Of a DNA stretch of 64,000 nucleotides, positions 51,714-60,861 are shown in pieces. The first letter of the stretch is position 1. Each line of letters starts with the position of its first letter. The position numbers were made by a program, and so were the translations under genes. The stretch is from NCBI RefSeq assembly GCF_000758305.1, contig NZ_CP009458.1, forward strand, positions 1,674,001-1,738,000. The letters run 5' to 3'. This DNA comes from Cedecea neteri. Its GTDB lineage: Bacteria; Pseudomonadota; Gammaproteobacteria; Enterobacterales; Enterobacteriaceae. The notes under the pieces were generated by a model that did no database searches, was not told where the DNA came from, and worked only from the letters and a program-made list of their open reading frames with translations.

Positions 51714-53036
51714 TTACTGCGCCGCCTGTGCTGCATTTACCTTATTGGCGGCAATAACGAACGGTAAATAAATTAGCGTGGAGATGGCCAGGCACAGCAG
51801 CCCGACAATCAACGCCATCCAGTTCCCCCCGGTGCCGAAGAAGGCGATGAGCGGTCCCGGCGTTGTCCACGGTACGGCGTAGGCAATCGGCGGAATAATC
51901 TCCAGGGTGATAAAGGCGTAGCCCACCAGAGAGTTAACGAACGGCACCATGATAAACGGAATAATCAGGATCGGGTTCAGCACGATAGGCAGGCCGAAAA
52001 TCACCGGTTCGTTGATGTTAAACAGGCCCGGCACGAAGGCCATTTTGGCCAGATCGCGATAGTCGGCGCGACGGGAGGCAATAAAAATAGCCAGCAGCAG
52101 GCCGAGCGTCATTCCCGAGCCGCCGTAGTTGGCAAAGGCGTCGTTAATGCTGGTCCAGGTGATAGGGTACGGCGCGCCCCACGTGGTGCCGTTGGAAGCG
52201 GCAAAGGAGAGGTTTTCGAGGTTAGCTTCGGAGAAGATGGTCTCGCGAATCGCCGCCGTGGTGTTCGGCCCGTGAATGCCCAGCACCCAAAGGAAGTTGG
52301 TGACCACGCCAAGCACCAGCACCGCGACAATATTGGTGCCCATGTTTTTCAGCGGCGCCTGAATCAGGGTATAAATCAGTTCGTTCAGGCCATTCGGGGA
52401 GATTTTCGTCAGGCAGTAGTTCAGCACCGAGAAGAAAATCATCACGAAGAAGATAGGAATTAATACCTTAAATGAGCGTGCAACCGCCGGCGGTACGGCG
52501 TCCGGCATGGTGATGGTGATCTTCGGGTTGCGCGCCAGGCGGCAGAAGATTTCCCCGGTAATCAGCGCAACAATCACCGCCACAAAAAGCCCCTGTGGCC
52601 CCAGATATTGCGTCGTCAGATACGACTGCCCGCCCATCATTTGATAAGGGGTATAGACCACAAAGAACGCGCCGATAGCGGTCAGGCCGCACAGCAAATC
52701 GTCCTGCTGATAGCTGATGGCGATATTACGTGCGACCAGGAAAGCAATCATGATCGACATGATATTCACCGACCCGTTCATTACCGGGGAGAATATATTT
52801 TGAGCTTCGGCTAAGTTAGGGAATAACACGCCGAGATGCAGCAGTGAAGCAATAAAACCATCCGGTGAAAGGATGGCAAAGTTTATCAGCACGATCAGCG
52901 AACTGGCCATGACGATAGGGAATGACAAAATAAAAGCATCGCGGATGGCCGACACGTGTATCTGAGAGTTTAATTTAATCGCAATAGGAACAAGGAGCTT
53001 TTCCATACCGCGCTCAAAGGCATTCATTATACTCAT
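51714..53036 (-). CDS. PTS system EIIC component, cellobiose/beta-glucoside (Lac) type
   Basis: The 440-residue membrane permease of the PTS-EIIC lactose/cellobiose family has about ten hydrophobic segments, FILSFPIVMASSLIVLIN near the N-terminus and GLFNINEPVIFGLPIVLNP, the sugar-binding signature. It imports the sugar while IIB phosphorylates it. An alternative ATG three codons in is possible. It lies 133 bp after the IIB gene. Confidence 0.9.
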   Translation of the reverse strand: MSIMNAFERGMEKLLVPIAIKLNSQIHVSAIRDAFILSFPIVMASSLIVLINFAILSPDGFIASLLHLGVLFPNLAEAQNIFSPVMNGSVNIMSIMIAFLVARNIAISYQQDDLLCGLTAIGAFFVVYTPYQMMGGQSYLTTQYLGPQGLFVAVIVALITGEIFCRLARNPKITITMPDAVPPAVARSFKVLIPIFFVMIFFSVLNYCLTKISPNGLNELIYTLIQAPLKNMGTNIVAVLVLGVVTNFLWVLGIHGPNTTAAIRETIFSEANLENLSFAASNGTTWGAPYPITWTSINDAFANYGGSGMTLGLLLAIFIASRRADYRDLAKMAFVPGLFNINEPVIFGLPIVLNPILIIPFIMVPFVNSLVGYAFITLEIIPPIAYAVPWTTPGPLIAFFGTGGNWMALIVGLLCLAISTLIYLPFVIAANKVNAAQAAQ

Positions 53037-53169
53037 GATGCGCCCTTTATCATTAGAGAGATATTGACTGGGGATTTAAGTTTATCGGCGAGATATATTT
53101 GCAATATTTAGCCGCGTGATGATAAACCAAATCAATGACCCATTGGGTTATTATTTCGGCTGGAAAGGA

Positions 53170-53484
53170 TTAATGGTCGCCAAGTAAATTCAGTGCTGAA
53201 TCAAGAACTGATTTTCCGTCCATTTGCCCGTAATACTTCATGTCGATCACCGCTACCGGAATTCTTCCCTGGGCGATTTCTTCTATTTCACTTTTTTGGA
53301 AGCGAACCTGAGGCCCCAGCAGAACAACATCTGCTTCATTTCTTTTAATTCTTTCTTTCGCCTCGGCAATCGCCAGTGCGTTAATATTGACCGAAATATT
53401 TCCTGCTTCGGCGTGATCCTGCATTCTTTTCACCAGCATGCTGGTAGACATCCCGGCGGCACAAACTAATAATATATTCTTCAT
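53170..53484 (-). CDS. PTS system EIIB component, cellobiose type
   Basis: The 104-residue protein carries the phospho-cysteine loop NILLVCAAGMSTS (Cys8) typical of the Lac/cellobiose IIB family. The ATG at 53484 has AAGGG upstream and puts the cysteine at the normal position; a longer start at 53514 would add 10 residues. No EIIA gene (usually about 100 residues, helical) occurs in this cluster. Confidence 0.9.
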   Translation of the reverse strand: MKNILLVCAAGMSTSMLVKRMQDHAEAGNISVNINALAIAEAKERIKRNEADVVLLGPQVRFQKSEIEEIAQGRIPVAVIDMKYYGQMDGKSVLDSALNLLGDH

Positions 53485-53679
53485 TTTTACCCTTAACGCT
53501 TTGTAGATAATCAACCTGCGGCTAACTTAATGAATATCAATGCCTTCATCTGCCATTTCGATCACAGTTAGTCACCGCCGAGTGGTGCAAAAAATAGAGT
53601 GAAAGTGAACGTATATTGGACTTTTAATAGGAATAGCAGGGTAATTGACTGTTTTTAAATGAATTAAGGAGGTTCAAAA

Positions 53680-54387
53680 GTGGTATACAAAGATGTTGTT
53701 AATTTACTAAAAAGCAGGATCAGCAGCCCAACCTACCATATCGGCGACATCCTCCCTTCGGAGAAAGAGCTGGCTGAGTTCTATAACGTGTCGCGCAATA
53801 CCTTGCGTAAGGCATTGAAAGTTCTGGAAGATGAGGCGTTGATTGAGCGCAGGCACGGGTCTGGCACCTATGTGCGAAACAAACATTTTCAGGCTTCGGT
53901 TACGCATCTGGACAGCTTCACCGAGATTGCCAGAAGTGAAGGGAAAAAACCGTCCAGCCAGGTGCTGAGATTTGAGCTGCAGCAGGCGTCGGAAGAGATT
54001 GCCAGCCGCCTGCAACTGGCCATCGGCGAGCCGGTCTATTACGCCAAACGACTGCGCCACATCGACAACGTGCCGATGCAGCTGGAAGAGACCTGGCTGT
54101 CGGTGAACCGCTTCCCTGACCTGACGGTCAACCACATGAAGCGTTCGAAATTTTCCTACATCGAAGATGAATGCGGAGTCAAAATTCACGGCTGCTACGA
54201 GGCGTTTCAGCCCATTCTGCCGTCAACCGAGATTGCCAAAATGCTGCACATCAGCACTCGCGATCCGATTATCCGCATGGAAACCCAGTCCGTTGACGCC
54301 AGCCACAGCCCGATTGATTACTCGATCCTCTACACCAACGTGTTCGAGTTCCAGGTGAAGTACTTTTTGCCTCGCAAGGCGGGCTAA
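53680..54387 (+). CDS. GntR-family regulator with UTRA domain
   Basis: The 235-residue regulator has an N-terminal GntR winged helix (about 5-68, GDILPSEKELAEFYNVSRNTLRKALKVLE) and a C-terminal UTRA ligand domain (about 85-230). The start is a GTG with AAGGAGG 6-7 bp upstream. It is divergent from the PTS genes and co-directional with bglK and the phospho-beta-glucosidase, so it probably controls both arms in response to a phosphorylated beta-glucoside. Confidence 0.9.
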   Translation: MVYKDVVNLLKSRISSPTYHIGDILPSEKELAEFYNVSRNTLRKALKVLEDEALIERRHGSGTYVRNKHFQASVTHLDSFTEIARSEGKKPSSQVLRFELQQASEEIASRLQLAIGEPVYYAKRLRHIDNVPMQLEETWLSVNRFPDLTVNHMKRSKFSYIEDECGVKIHGCYEAFQPILPSTEIAKMLHISTRDPIIRMETQSVDASHSPIDYSILYTNVFEFQVKYFLPRKAG

Positions 54388-54743
54388 ACGCTGTGGCTGG
54401 CCTTGCATTCGCAACGTCGGTCACAGTTCTGCTTTAAAAAGAGGTTCAACAATGTTCATGAAAGTGAACCTGTCGCTTATGAAAGGGGAATATCAGCGTT
54501 AACTCACTGTATATCATCTCTTTTAACAGGTTTAAAAGTTGTTCAATGTGTTATTCCCCTTCTATTGCCTGATGCACCTCCCATTGATTAAGATTTTCTT
54601 CGTTTTCAGAACCGATAATTAAAAATTGAACTCGTCAATTTTTGTATTCCTTTTACCAGGCATGAATATGACCGGTGCGAAATAATTTCCTTGTTTCAGT
54701 GGAAATAAACGATGAGCCGGAAATATGCAGGAGGAATTAGCGT
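54388..54743. other. structured intergenic region before bglK
   Basis: This region of 356 bp contains two inverted repeats: AGGTTCA/TGAACCT (54442-54471) and AAGGGGAATA/TATTCCCCTT (54483-54492 and 54552-54561). No coding frame is convincing. The second pair encloses an AT-rich segment and might be an operator pair or a small hairpin; no RAT-type antiterminator sequence was recognised. Confidence 0.45.
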
Positions 54744-55637
54744 ATGAATATCGCCGCATTTGATATCGGTGGTACGGCTTTAAAAATGGGGATCGTCAAC
54801 TCGCAGGGCGAGATACTGGCAAAAGGCAAAGAGACGATCGACGACAGCAATGGCGAGCAAATTTTACAGGCCATTTTAGCGTGGATTGCCGCGCATCCCG
54901 GCTGTGAGGGCGTGGCGATCAGCGCCCCTGGCTATGTCAATCCGCACACCGGCTTTATCGAAATGGGCGGGGCCATCCGCCGCTTCGACAACTTTGCCAT
55001 CAAAGAATGGCTGGAAGAGCGCACGCAGCTGCCCGTTGCCATCGAAAATGACGCTAACTGCGTCCTGTTGGCCGAGCGCTGGCAGGGGAAAGCGGCGGGG
55101 ATGAGCAACTTCCTGGTGCTAACCATCGGCACCGGCATCGGTGGGGCGATTTTCTGCAATAACCAACTGGTACACGGCGCGCGCTTCCGGGCGGGAGAAT
55201 TTGGTTACATGCTGACCGAACGCCCCGGCCCGCGCGATGTTCGCCGCTACACGATGAACGATACCTGCACCCTGAGAACCCTTCGCAAAGACTACGCGGA
55301 GTATGTCGGCAAGCCGCTTGAGGCCGTCAGCGGAGAAGAGATTTTCGACCGCTTTGACGCCGGTGACGTGGCCTGCCAGCGCATGGTGAATGCGTTCTTC
55401 AACGATCTCGGCACCGGCCTTTATAACCTCGTCAATTTGTTCGACCCGGAAAAAATCCTGCTCGGCGGCGGCATTGTGGAACGCCCTGGCTTCCTGGCGC
55501 TGCTGCGCGAACACCTGGCCTGGTTCACCATTGACGACTATATCGATACCGTCAGCCACGGCAACGATGCCGGACTCATTGGCGCGGTCTACCATTTTAA
55601 TCAGCACTATCGGTCGCAGCATGCGATCTCTAAGTAA
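54744..55637 (+). CDS. bglK: beta-glucoside kinase BglK (ROK family)
   Basis: The 297-residue ROK kinase opens with the ATP-binding motif FDIGGTALKMG and has IENDANCVLLAE and LTIGTGIGGAIF. It is close to Klebsiella pneumoniae BglK, which phosphorylates cellobiose, gentiobiose and aryl-beta-glucosides at the 6'-hydroxyl. A CAGGAGGAAT ribosome site precedes it. It is followed after 10 bp by the phospho-beta-glucosidase gene. Confidence 0.93.
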   Translation: MNIAAFDIGGTALKMGIVNSQGEILAKGKETIDDSNGEQILQAILAWIAAHPGCEGVAISAPGYVNPHTGFIEMGGAIRRFDNFAIKEWLEERTQLPVAIENDANCVLLAERWQGKAAGMSNFLVLTIGTGIGGAIFCNNQLVHGARFRAGEFGYMLTERPGPRDVRRYTMNDTCTLRTLRKDYAEYVGKPLEAVSGEEIFDRFDAGDVACQRMVNAFFNDLGTGLYNLVNLFDPEKILLGGGIVERPGFLALLREHLAWFTIDDYIDTVSHGNDAGLIGAVYHFNQHYRSQHAISK

Positions 55638-55647
55638 GGGAGAGAAT

Positions 55648-57078
55648 ATGTCTGGATTCAAAGAAGGTTTTCTGTGGGGCGGCGCGGTTGCGGCGCACCA
55701 GCTGGAAGGTGGCTGGAAAGAAGGTGGCAAAGGCGTTAGCGTTGCGGATGTGATGACGGCCGGTGCTCACGGCGTCCCGCGTGAAATTACTGACGGTGTA
55801 CTGCAGGGCAAAAACTACCCTAACCATGAAGCGATTGACTTCTACCATCGCTACAAAGAAGACATCCAGCTGTTTGCCGAGATGGGTTTCAAATGCTTCC
55901 GTACCTCCATCGCCTGGACGCGTATATTCCCGCAGGGCGACGAGCTGGAGCCGAACGAAGCTGGCCTGCAGTTCTATGACGATCTGTTTGACGAGTGCCT
56001 GAAGCACGGCATTGAGCCGGTGATTACGCTGTCGCACTTCGAAATGCCTTACCATCTGGTCACCGAATACGGTGGCTGGCGCAACCGTAAGCTGATTGAT
56101 TTCTTCCTGCGCTTCTCGAAAGTGGTCTTCACTCGCTATCAGCACAAAGTGAAGTACTGGATGACCTTCAACGAGATCAACAACCAGGCCAACTACCACG
56201 AAGACTTTGCGCCGTTCACCAACTCGGGCCTGAAGTATCAGCCGGGTGAAGATCGCGAGCCGGTGATGTACCAGGCGTCGCACTATGAGCTGGTTGCCAG
56301 CGCCCTGGCGGTGCGTGCGGCCCGTGAAATCAACCCTGCGCTGCAGGTTGGCTGCATGATTGCCATGTGCCCAATTTACCCGCTGACCTGTGCACCGGGC
56401 GACATGATGATGGCGATGAATGCTATGCACCGCCGCTACTGGTTCACCGATGTGCACGTGCGTGGCAAGTACCCGCAGCACCTGTTGAACTACTTTGAGC
56501 GCCGTGGTTTTGAGCTGGATATTACCGACGAAGATCTCGCGGCGCTGGCAGAAGGCTGCGTTGATTACATCGGCTTCAGTTACTACATGTCGTTTGCCAC
56601 CAAAGCCAGCGCCGACAACCCGCAGTTCGACTACGACGAATCAAAAAGCCTGGTCTCTAACCCGTACGTGCAAAAATCCGACTGGGGCTGGCAGATTGAT
56701 CCGGTGGGCCTGCGTTACTCCCTGAACTGGTTCTGGGATCACTATCAGCTGCCGCTGTTTATTGTGGAAAACGGCTTCGGGGCGATTGACGTGGCGCAGG
56801 CCGACGGCTTCGTGGACGACCAGTACCGCATCGATTATCTTTCGGCGCACGTCGCAGAAATGAAAAAAGCAGTAGTGGAAGATGGCGTTGACCTGATGGG
56901 CTACACCCCGTGGGGCTGTATCGACCTGGTCTCTGCCGGAACGGGCGAAATGAAAAAACGCTACGGCTTTATCTACGTCGATAAAGACAACGAAGGCCAC
57001 GGCAGCCTCAGCCGCAGCCGTAAGAAGTCCTTCCAGTGGTACAAAGACGTGATTGAGAGCAACGGCGAAAAGCTCTGA
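55648..57078 (+). CDS. 6-phospho-beta-glucosidase, GH1 family
   Basis: The 476-residue GH1 enzyme has FLWGGAVAAHQLEGGW at the N-terminus, acid/base Glu176 in TFNEI and nucleophile Glu374 in IVENGFG. The sequence is close to E. coli BglA and AscB. It hydrolyses 6-phospho-beta-glucosides delivered by the PTS or BglK to glucose 6-phosphate. I use the ATG at 55648 with GGGAGAG upstream; a longer open frame to 55390 overlaps bglK out of register and is rejected. Confidence 0.93.
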   Translation: MSGFKEGFLWGGAVAAHQLEGGWKEGGKGVSVADVMTAGAHGVPREITDGVLQGKNYPNHEAIDFYHRYKEDIQLFAEMGFKCFRTSIAWTRIFPQGDELEPNEAGLQFYDDLFDECLKHGIEPVITLSHFEMPYHLVTEYGGWRNRKLIDFFLRFSKVVFTRYQHKVKYWMTFNEINNQANYHEDFAPFTNSGLKYQPGEDREPVMYQASHYELVASALAVRAAREINPALQVGCMIAMCPIYPLTCAPGDMMMAMNAMHRRYWFTDVHVRGKYPQHLLNYFERRGFELDITDEDLAALAEGCVDYIGFSYYMSFATKASADNPQFDYDESKSLVSNPYVQKSDWGWQIDPVGLRYSLNWFWDHYQLPLFIVENGFGAIDVAQADGFVDDQYRIDYLSAHVAEMKKAVVEDGVDLMGYTPWGCIDLVSAGTGEMKKRYGFIYVDKDNEGHGSLSRSRKKSFQWYKDVIESNGEKL

Positions 57079-57101
57079 TAGCGCCTGTGGCTGACTGAAC
57101 G

Positions 57102-57129
57102 AACGCTGGTTTAAACACCAGCGTTTTTT
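57102..57129 (+). terminator. terminator of the bglK operon
   Basis: AACGCTGG pairs with CCAGCGTT around TTTAAACA and is followed by TTTT. It lies 24 bp after the phospho-beta-glucosidase stop codon. Confidence 0.85.
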
Positions 57130-57491
57130 CTTTGAATGTGTTTAACCTCTGAACTGAATGCACTCGGCCACCAGAATGAATCTATTCCTGGATTTTTAGA
57201 ATAAAGCGTTAAGCTAAATTATGGCTATCACCTCCTGTATTTAGTTTGTTTTGTTCTAAAATATTCTTTTACCGTTTAATAACAATCAAAGTTAGCCAGT
57301 ATTGAAATACCCGTCTGGATGTTTTTTTCACTCCACATTTTTTCTTTATATATATTTAATTTATTAATTAAATAAACTGATCGTGCGTGATATTGACGAA
57401 ATTGATTGCCTCTGGTGTACTAACCTGGAACTTTGTTATGGTGATTTATTCCCCGGGAAAGTGCTGGCTGAAATTAACTCTGGACACGATT
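57130..57491. other. AT-rich intergenic region before the cupin gene
   Basis: About 360 bp, strongly AT-rich, with poly-T and TATATA runs around 57325-57365. It may contain the cupin gene promoter. I see no convincing gene; the open frames across it lack ribosome sites. Confidence 0.4.
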
Positions 57492-57941
57492 ATGAAAAAA
57501 ATAACACGGCTTATGTTGGCCACCACAGGTTTGCTTGTTTCAATGTTTGGACATGCCGAAGCCACAAAAACAGATACCAACGAACACCGAATTCCGGCGA
57601 TAAAATTGATTAACACGGCTGATAATCACTCTGCGTTTGTAAAAGGTTCAATTCCCTCTCTGGCGAAAATTTCTTCTGATAATCTCTATTTCAGTAATAC
57701 CTTTGAAGAGTGGCAGAAAGGGGTGCATCCGGCACCGAAAAAGCAGTATGTGGTTACCCTGAAAGGCAAGCTGAAGTTTAAGGTTAGCGACGGCTCCACG
57801 TTCATCATCGAGCCAGGCACAGTGCTGCTTGCGGCCGATACCGCTGGTGAAGGACACAGCTGGGATATCGTTGATGGAAAGGAGTGGGTGCGTGTTTATA
57901 TCCCGGTGGGTGACGACGATCGCTTCATCGCAGATAAATAA
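57492..57941 (+). CDS. secreted cupin-domain protein
   Basis: The 149-residue protein has a signal peptide (about 1-22, LATTGLLVSMFGHAEA) and a single cupin barrel (about 70-145, KKQYVVTLKGKLKFKVSDGS and FIIEPGTVLLAADTAGEGHSW). The usual metal-binding HxH..E pattern is not complete, so it may bind a ligand rather than catalyse. The start at 57492 gives a proper signal peptide; the longer frame from 57387 does not. Function unknown. Confidence 0.78.
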   Translation: MKKITRLMLATTGLLVSMFGHAEATKTDTNEHRIPAIKLINTADNHSAFVKGSIPSLAKISSDNLYFSNTFEEWQKGVHPAPKKQYVVTLKGKLKFKVSDGSTFIIEPGTVLLAADTAGEGHSWDIVDGKEWVRVYIPVGDDDRFIADK

Positions 57942-58107
57942 TTCCTGCACAGATAAAACGTTAATTTCAGCCCCGTTAACCACAGAATGGGACGGGGCTG
58001 CCACCCCTAAAAATAGTAGTTTTGATTTTATTTAAAAATATTAATCCGTTCATTATTTGTCATCTCCTTGTCATTATTGTATGTGGCCAGACCATTATAA
58101 ATAATGG

Positions 58108-58134
58108 TAAAGAAGTCTCTCAGGCTGCCGATAA
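58108..58134 (+). promoter_or_regulatory. sigma-28 (FliA) promoter of the chemoreceptor gene
   Basis: TAAAGAAG, an 11-base spacer and GCCGATAA match the flagellar consensus, with the -10 element perfect. It lies about 105 bp upstream of the chemoreceptor start codon, leaving a leader of roughly 95 bases. Confidence 0.85.
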
Positions 58135-58238
58135 AAAATCGATAATTCAAAAAAACACCGTCGCAACCGTTGATGTGATTTCTATCGATTACCTCCTCTT
58201 ATTGCCTGCGATATAACCATTAAAGCTCAGAGGGATTT

Positions 58239-59930
58239 ATGAACAAACTGAAGAATATGCACCTCAGTACCATGCTGGGGGCTGGCTTTGCGCTGGTCAT
58301 TGCCATTGGATTCTTTGTCGCATTATTTGCCAGAATGCAGTTGGTTTCTGTTGGAAATAACCTTAATTACGCCGCCAATGTTCGCCTGGTGAATTTGCTG
58401 CTGATCGTAAAGATTAAAGATAATATTACGGACAATGCCCACGATATTCGTGATATGGCGTTGTTCACCACGCTGCCGCATACCGAAGCCGAGAGTCGGG
58501 ACTACATTACAAAAACTAACCAGGTACTCGAAAAGCGTATCGTGGACAACAACGCCCTCTTGAAGCAGCTGGATAAGGCGCTGAGGCTTAAGCGTTCTCG
58601 CGAACTGTTCGACAACCTGAACAATGTTCGCCCGGCATACTCCCAGGCGCTGCGCAAGGTGATGAGCGTCAGCGCGGCCGGGCAGTATGATGCCGCCCGT
58701 GCGTTAGTCATCAGCGAAGTGGTTGGCCCGCAGGCCAGGGTGCTCGATGCGCTCAGCGAGATGATCAGCGATCATTCCGGTAGCACGGTAAACATGGCCC
58801 GAGGCTATGTTGAAGAAGCGCATTTTGCCGGTAACCTGCTGTTGATTATTACGATTATCAGCGCCGTGATTGGCTCTTTGATTGCCTGGGGCATCGGGCG
58901 AGCGGTGAAAGGCCAGCTTGGCGGCGAGCCAGTTTATGCCGTCTCCGTGGCCAAACAAGTTTCTGAGGGGCAGCTCAATACCGCCGTTGAACTGAAGCAA
59001 GGGGACACCAGAAGTCTGCTCGCGGCTATGGATGAGATGCGTAGCCGTCTGCTTGGGGTTGTGCGTGAAGTACGAGACAGCAGCCATTCTATCTCTGTGG
59101 GTGCCAGCGAGATTGCGGCTGGCAGCACCGACCTCAGTCAACGCACCGAAGAGCAAGCGGCCAGCCTGCAGGAAACGGCCGCTTCGATGGAACAAATGAG
59201 CCAGACAATTCAGCAGAATGCCGAGACGGTGCGTACTGTGACTCGCCTTGCCAACTCTGCCAGCGAAACGGCCACGCAAAGCGGCAATGCCGTCAATAAT
59301 TTGGTGCTGACGATGCGTGAAATTAGCGAAAGCTCACAGAAAATTGGCGACATCATTAGCGTTATTGACGGCATCGCATTCCAGACAAACATTCTGGCGC
59401 TGAATGCTGCCGTGGAAGCCGCTCGTGCAGGGGAATCAGGACGTGGTTTTGCGGTTGTTGCCGGGGAAGTTCGCTCGCTGGCACAGCGTTCTGCTTCTGC
59501 GGCCAGCGAGATCAAAGCTCTGATTGAGGACAGCATGCGTACGGTAACAAAAGGATCGGATATGGTGAGTTCGGCGGGAACGACGATCGATGACCTGGTG
59601 CAGCAGTCCCACCGCGTGGCCGGGCTGATCTCTGAAATCGGCGTGACGACGGAAGAACAGGGGCAGGGGATTGCTCAGATCAACGTGGCCATTACTCAAC
59701 TGGATCAAGTCACCCAGCAGAATGCAGCGCTGGTGGAGGAATCTGCCAGCGCAGCTGAGAGCCTCAGCGATCAGGCTACTCGTCTGGTGCAGTTGATGAG
59801 TATCTTTAATACCGGACAGGTCATTGCCGCGGCAAACGCCCGCCAGGCTAAGCCCGTACCGTCTTCTGCCACTCGCAGGCCTGAGCTTGCCACGAACGGT
59901 GGCGGTGCAGATAACTGGGAACAGTTCTAA
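58239..59930 (+). CDS. methyl-accepting chemotaxis protein with C-terminal CheR/CheB tether
   Basis: The 563-residue chemoreceptor has TM1 (about 12-32), a periplasmic four-helix-bundle sensor (about 33-195), TM2 (about 196-220), HAMP, a cytoplasmic hairpin with the conserved tip GIAFQTNILALNAAVEAARAGE, and the C-terminal pentapeptide NWEQF, a variant of the NWETF tether that recruits CheR and CheB. The ligand is unknown. The upstream sigma-28 promoter fits a flagellar-class gene. Confidence 0.94.
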   Translation: MNKLKNMHLSTMLGAGFALVIAIGFFVALFARMQLVSVGNNLNYAANVRLVNLLLIVKIKDNITDNAHDIRDMALFTTLPHTEAESRDYITKTNQVLEKRIVDNNALLKQLDKALRLKRSRELFDNLNNVRPAYSQALRKVMSVSAAGQYDAARALVISEVVGPQARVLDALSEMISDHSGSTVNMARGYVEEAHFAGNLLLIITIISAVIGSLIAWGIGRAVKGQLGGEPVYAVSVAKQVSEGQLNTAVELKQGDTRSLLAAMDEMRSRLLGVVREVRDSSHSISVGASEIAAGSTDLSQRTEEQAASLQETAASMEQMSQTIQQNAETVRTVTRLANSASETATQSGNAVNNLVLTMREISESSQKIGDIISVIDGIAFQTNILALNAAVEAARAGESGRGFAVVAGEVRSLAQRSASAASEIKALIEDSMRTVTKGSDMVSSAGTTIDDLVQQSHRVAGLISEIGVTTEEQGQGIAQINVAITQLDQVTQQNAALVEESASAAESLSDQATRLVQLMSIFNTGQVIAAANARQAKPVPSSATRRPELATNGGGADNWEQF

Positions 59931-60098
59931 TCTTCATTGGCTGCCTGCAGGACGCAGAGCAGCCAAATCCGAATATGGGTGAGGCGAGAAGAGGCCTTAA
60001 ACGTGACTGACCCTGAAAAAATGAATCAAAATTGGTGGTACATTGAATATCGCGATCTAGAGTCTTATTAATTAAGTGCTTAATTTTAAGGATAAATT

Positions 60099-60398
60099 AT
60101 GCAAGCAGCGATTGATAAAGCATTAGACTTCATTGGCGGTATGAACACTTCGGCCTCCGTGCCACACCCTATGGATGAGAGCACCGCGAAGGGAATGTTT
60201 AGGTATCTGAAGCAACTGGGCGTCCCGGCAAGCGCTGCCGACGTTACGGCTCGTGGTGTTCAGGAGGGATGGAACACCGACTTCACGAAAAAAGTTGCCG
60301 GTTGGGCGGACAAGGTTGAGTCCGGTAACCGCCTCGTGATTAAAAACCCTGAATACTTTTCTGCCTATATGAAGGAAGAGCTGCGGGCGCTGGTGTGA
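60099..60398 (+). CDS. yoaC: small conserved protein, YoaC/DUF1889-like
   Basis: The 99-residue protein without signal or membrane segments has the conserved stretches KALDFIGGMNTSASVPHPMD and VQEGWNTDFTKKVAGWADKV. It resembles my recollection of enterobacterial YoaC (DUF1889), a small helical protein of known structure but unknown function. A TTAAGGATAAATT ribosome region precedes the ATG. The name rests on memory and should be confirmed. Confidence 0.7.
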   Translation: MQAAIDKALDFIGGMNTSASVPHPMDESTAKGMFRYLKQLGVPASAADVTARGVQEGWNTDFTKKVAGWADKVESGNRLVIKNPEYFSAYMKEELRALV

Positions 60399-60517
60399 GC
60401 TGGCTACTTCGTCATCATGGTAAGCAAAAAGGCTGACGACTGAATATCCGAAAATCTAAAAAAGTGGGTGAAACTAAAACAGTTATGTTTACAGTCAAGC
60501 CCGCTCTGGATGTAAAA

Positions 60518-60542
60518 GAACCCGCCTTGTGCGGGTTTTTTA
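60518..60542 (+). terminator. intrinsic terminator after the YoaC-like gene
   Basis: AACCCGC pairs with GCGGGTT around CTTGT, followed by TTTT. It lies about 120 bp after the stop codon. Confidence 0.8.
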
Positions 60543-60604
60543 TGTCTATCAGGGAAGTTGCGCTAAATATCTATCGTCATTTCAGCGCCACTGAAAAACA
60601 GAAA

Positions 60605-60634
60605 CAAAAAAGCCACTTCGTTAAAAGTGGCTTA
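60605..60634 (-). terminator. ileX: intrinsic terminator of the tRNA gene
   Basis: On the minus strand AAGCCACTT pairs with AAGTGGCTT and a T-run follows. It lies about 26 bp downstream of the tRNA 3' end. Confidence 0.8.
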
Positions 60635-60659
60635 ATCATATGATTTTAAAGCTAAAATT

Positions 60660-60735
60660 TGGTGGCCCCTGCTGGACTTGAACCAGCGACCAAGCGATTA
60701 TGAGTCGCCTGCTCTAACCACTGAGCTAAGGGGCC
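60660..60735 (-). tRNA. ileX: tRNA-Ile2 with CAU anticodon (lysidine-modified), encoded CCA
   Basis: The minus strand gives a 76-base cloverleaf: acceptor stem GGCCCCT/AGGGGCC, anticodon loop CTCATAA with CAU, T loop GGTTCAAGTCC, and an encoded 3' CCA. It matches E. coli ileX almost base for base and sits beside mug as in E. coli. The CAU anticodon is converted to lysidine-AU by TilS to read AUA. Confidence 0.96.
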
Positions 60736-60861
60736 GTGGCGCTGAATTATAATGTAACTGGCGGTGACGATCCAGCGCTTAAGTGACGTGTGCTTGTTTT
60801 ATAAACAATGGCTAATCAATCCCTTATACTTCCTACTCCATTCATTCAGCTGAGAAATACA

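Noticed and set aside
57383..57613. Open frame of 76 codons overlapping the cupin gene start
   Set aside because: It overlaps the signal-peptide-bearing cupin gene in another frame and has no ribosome site.
58022..58216. Open frame of 64 codons upstream of the chemoreceptor
   Set aside because: It overlaps the sigma-28 promoter and lacks a ribosome site.
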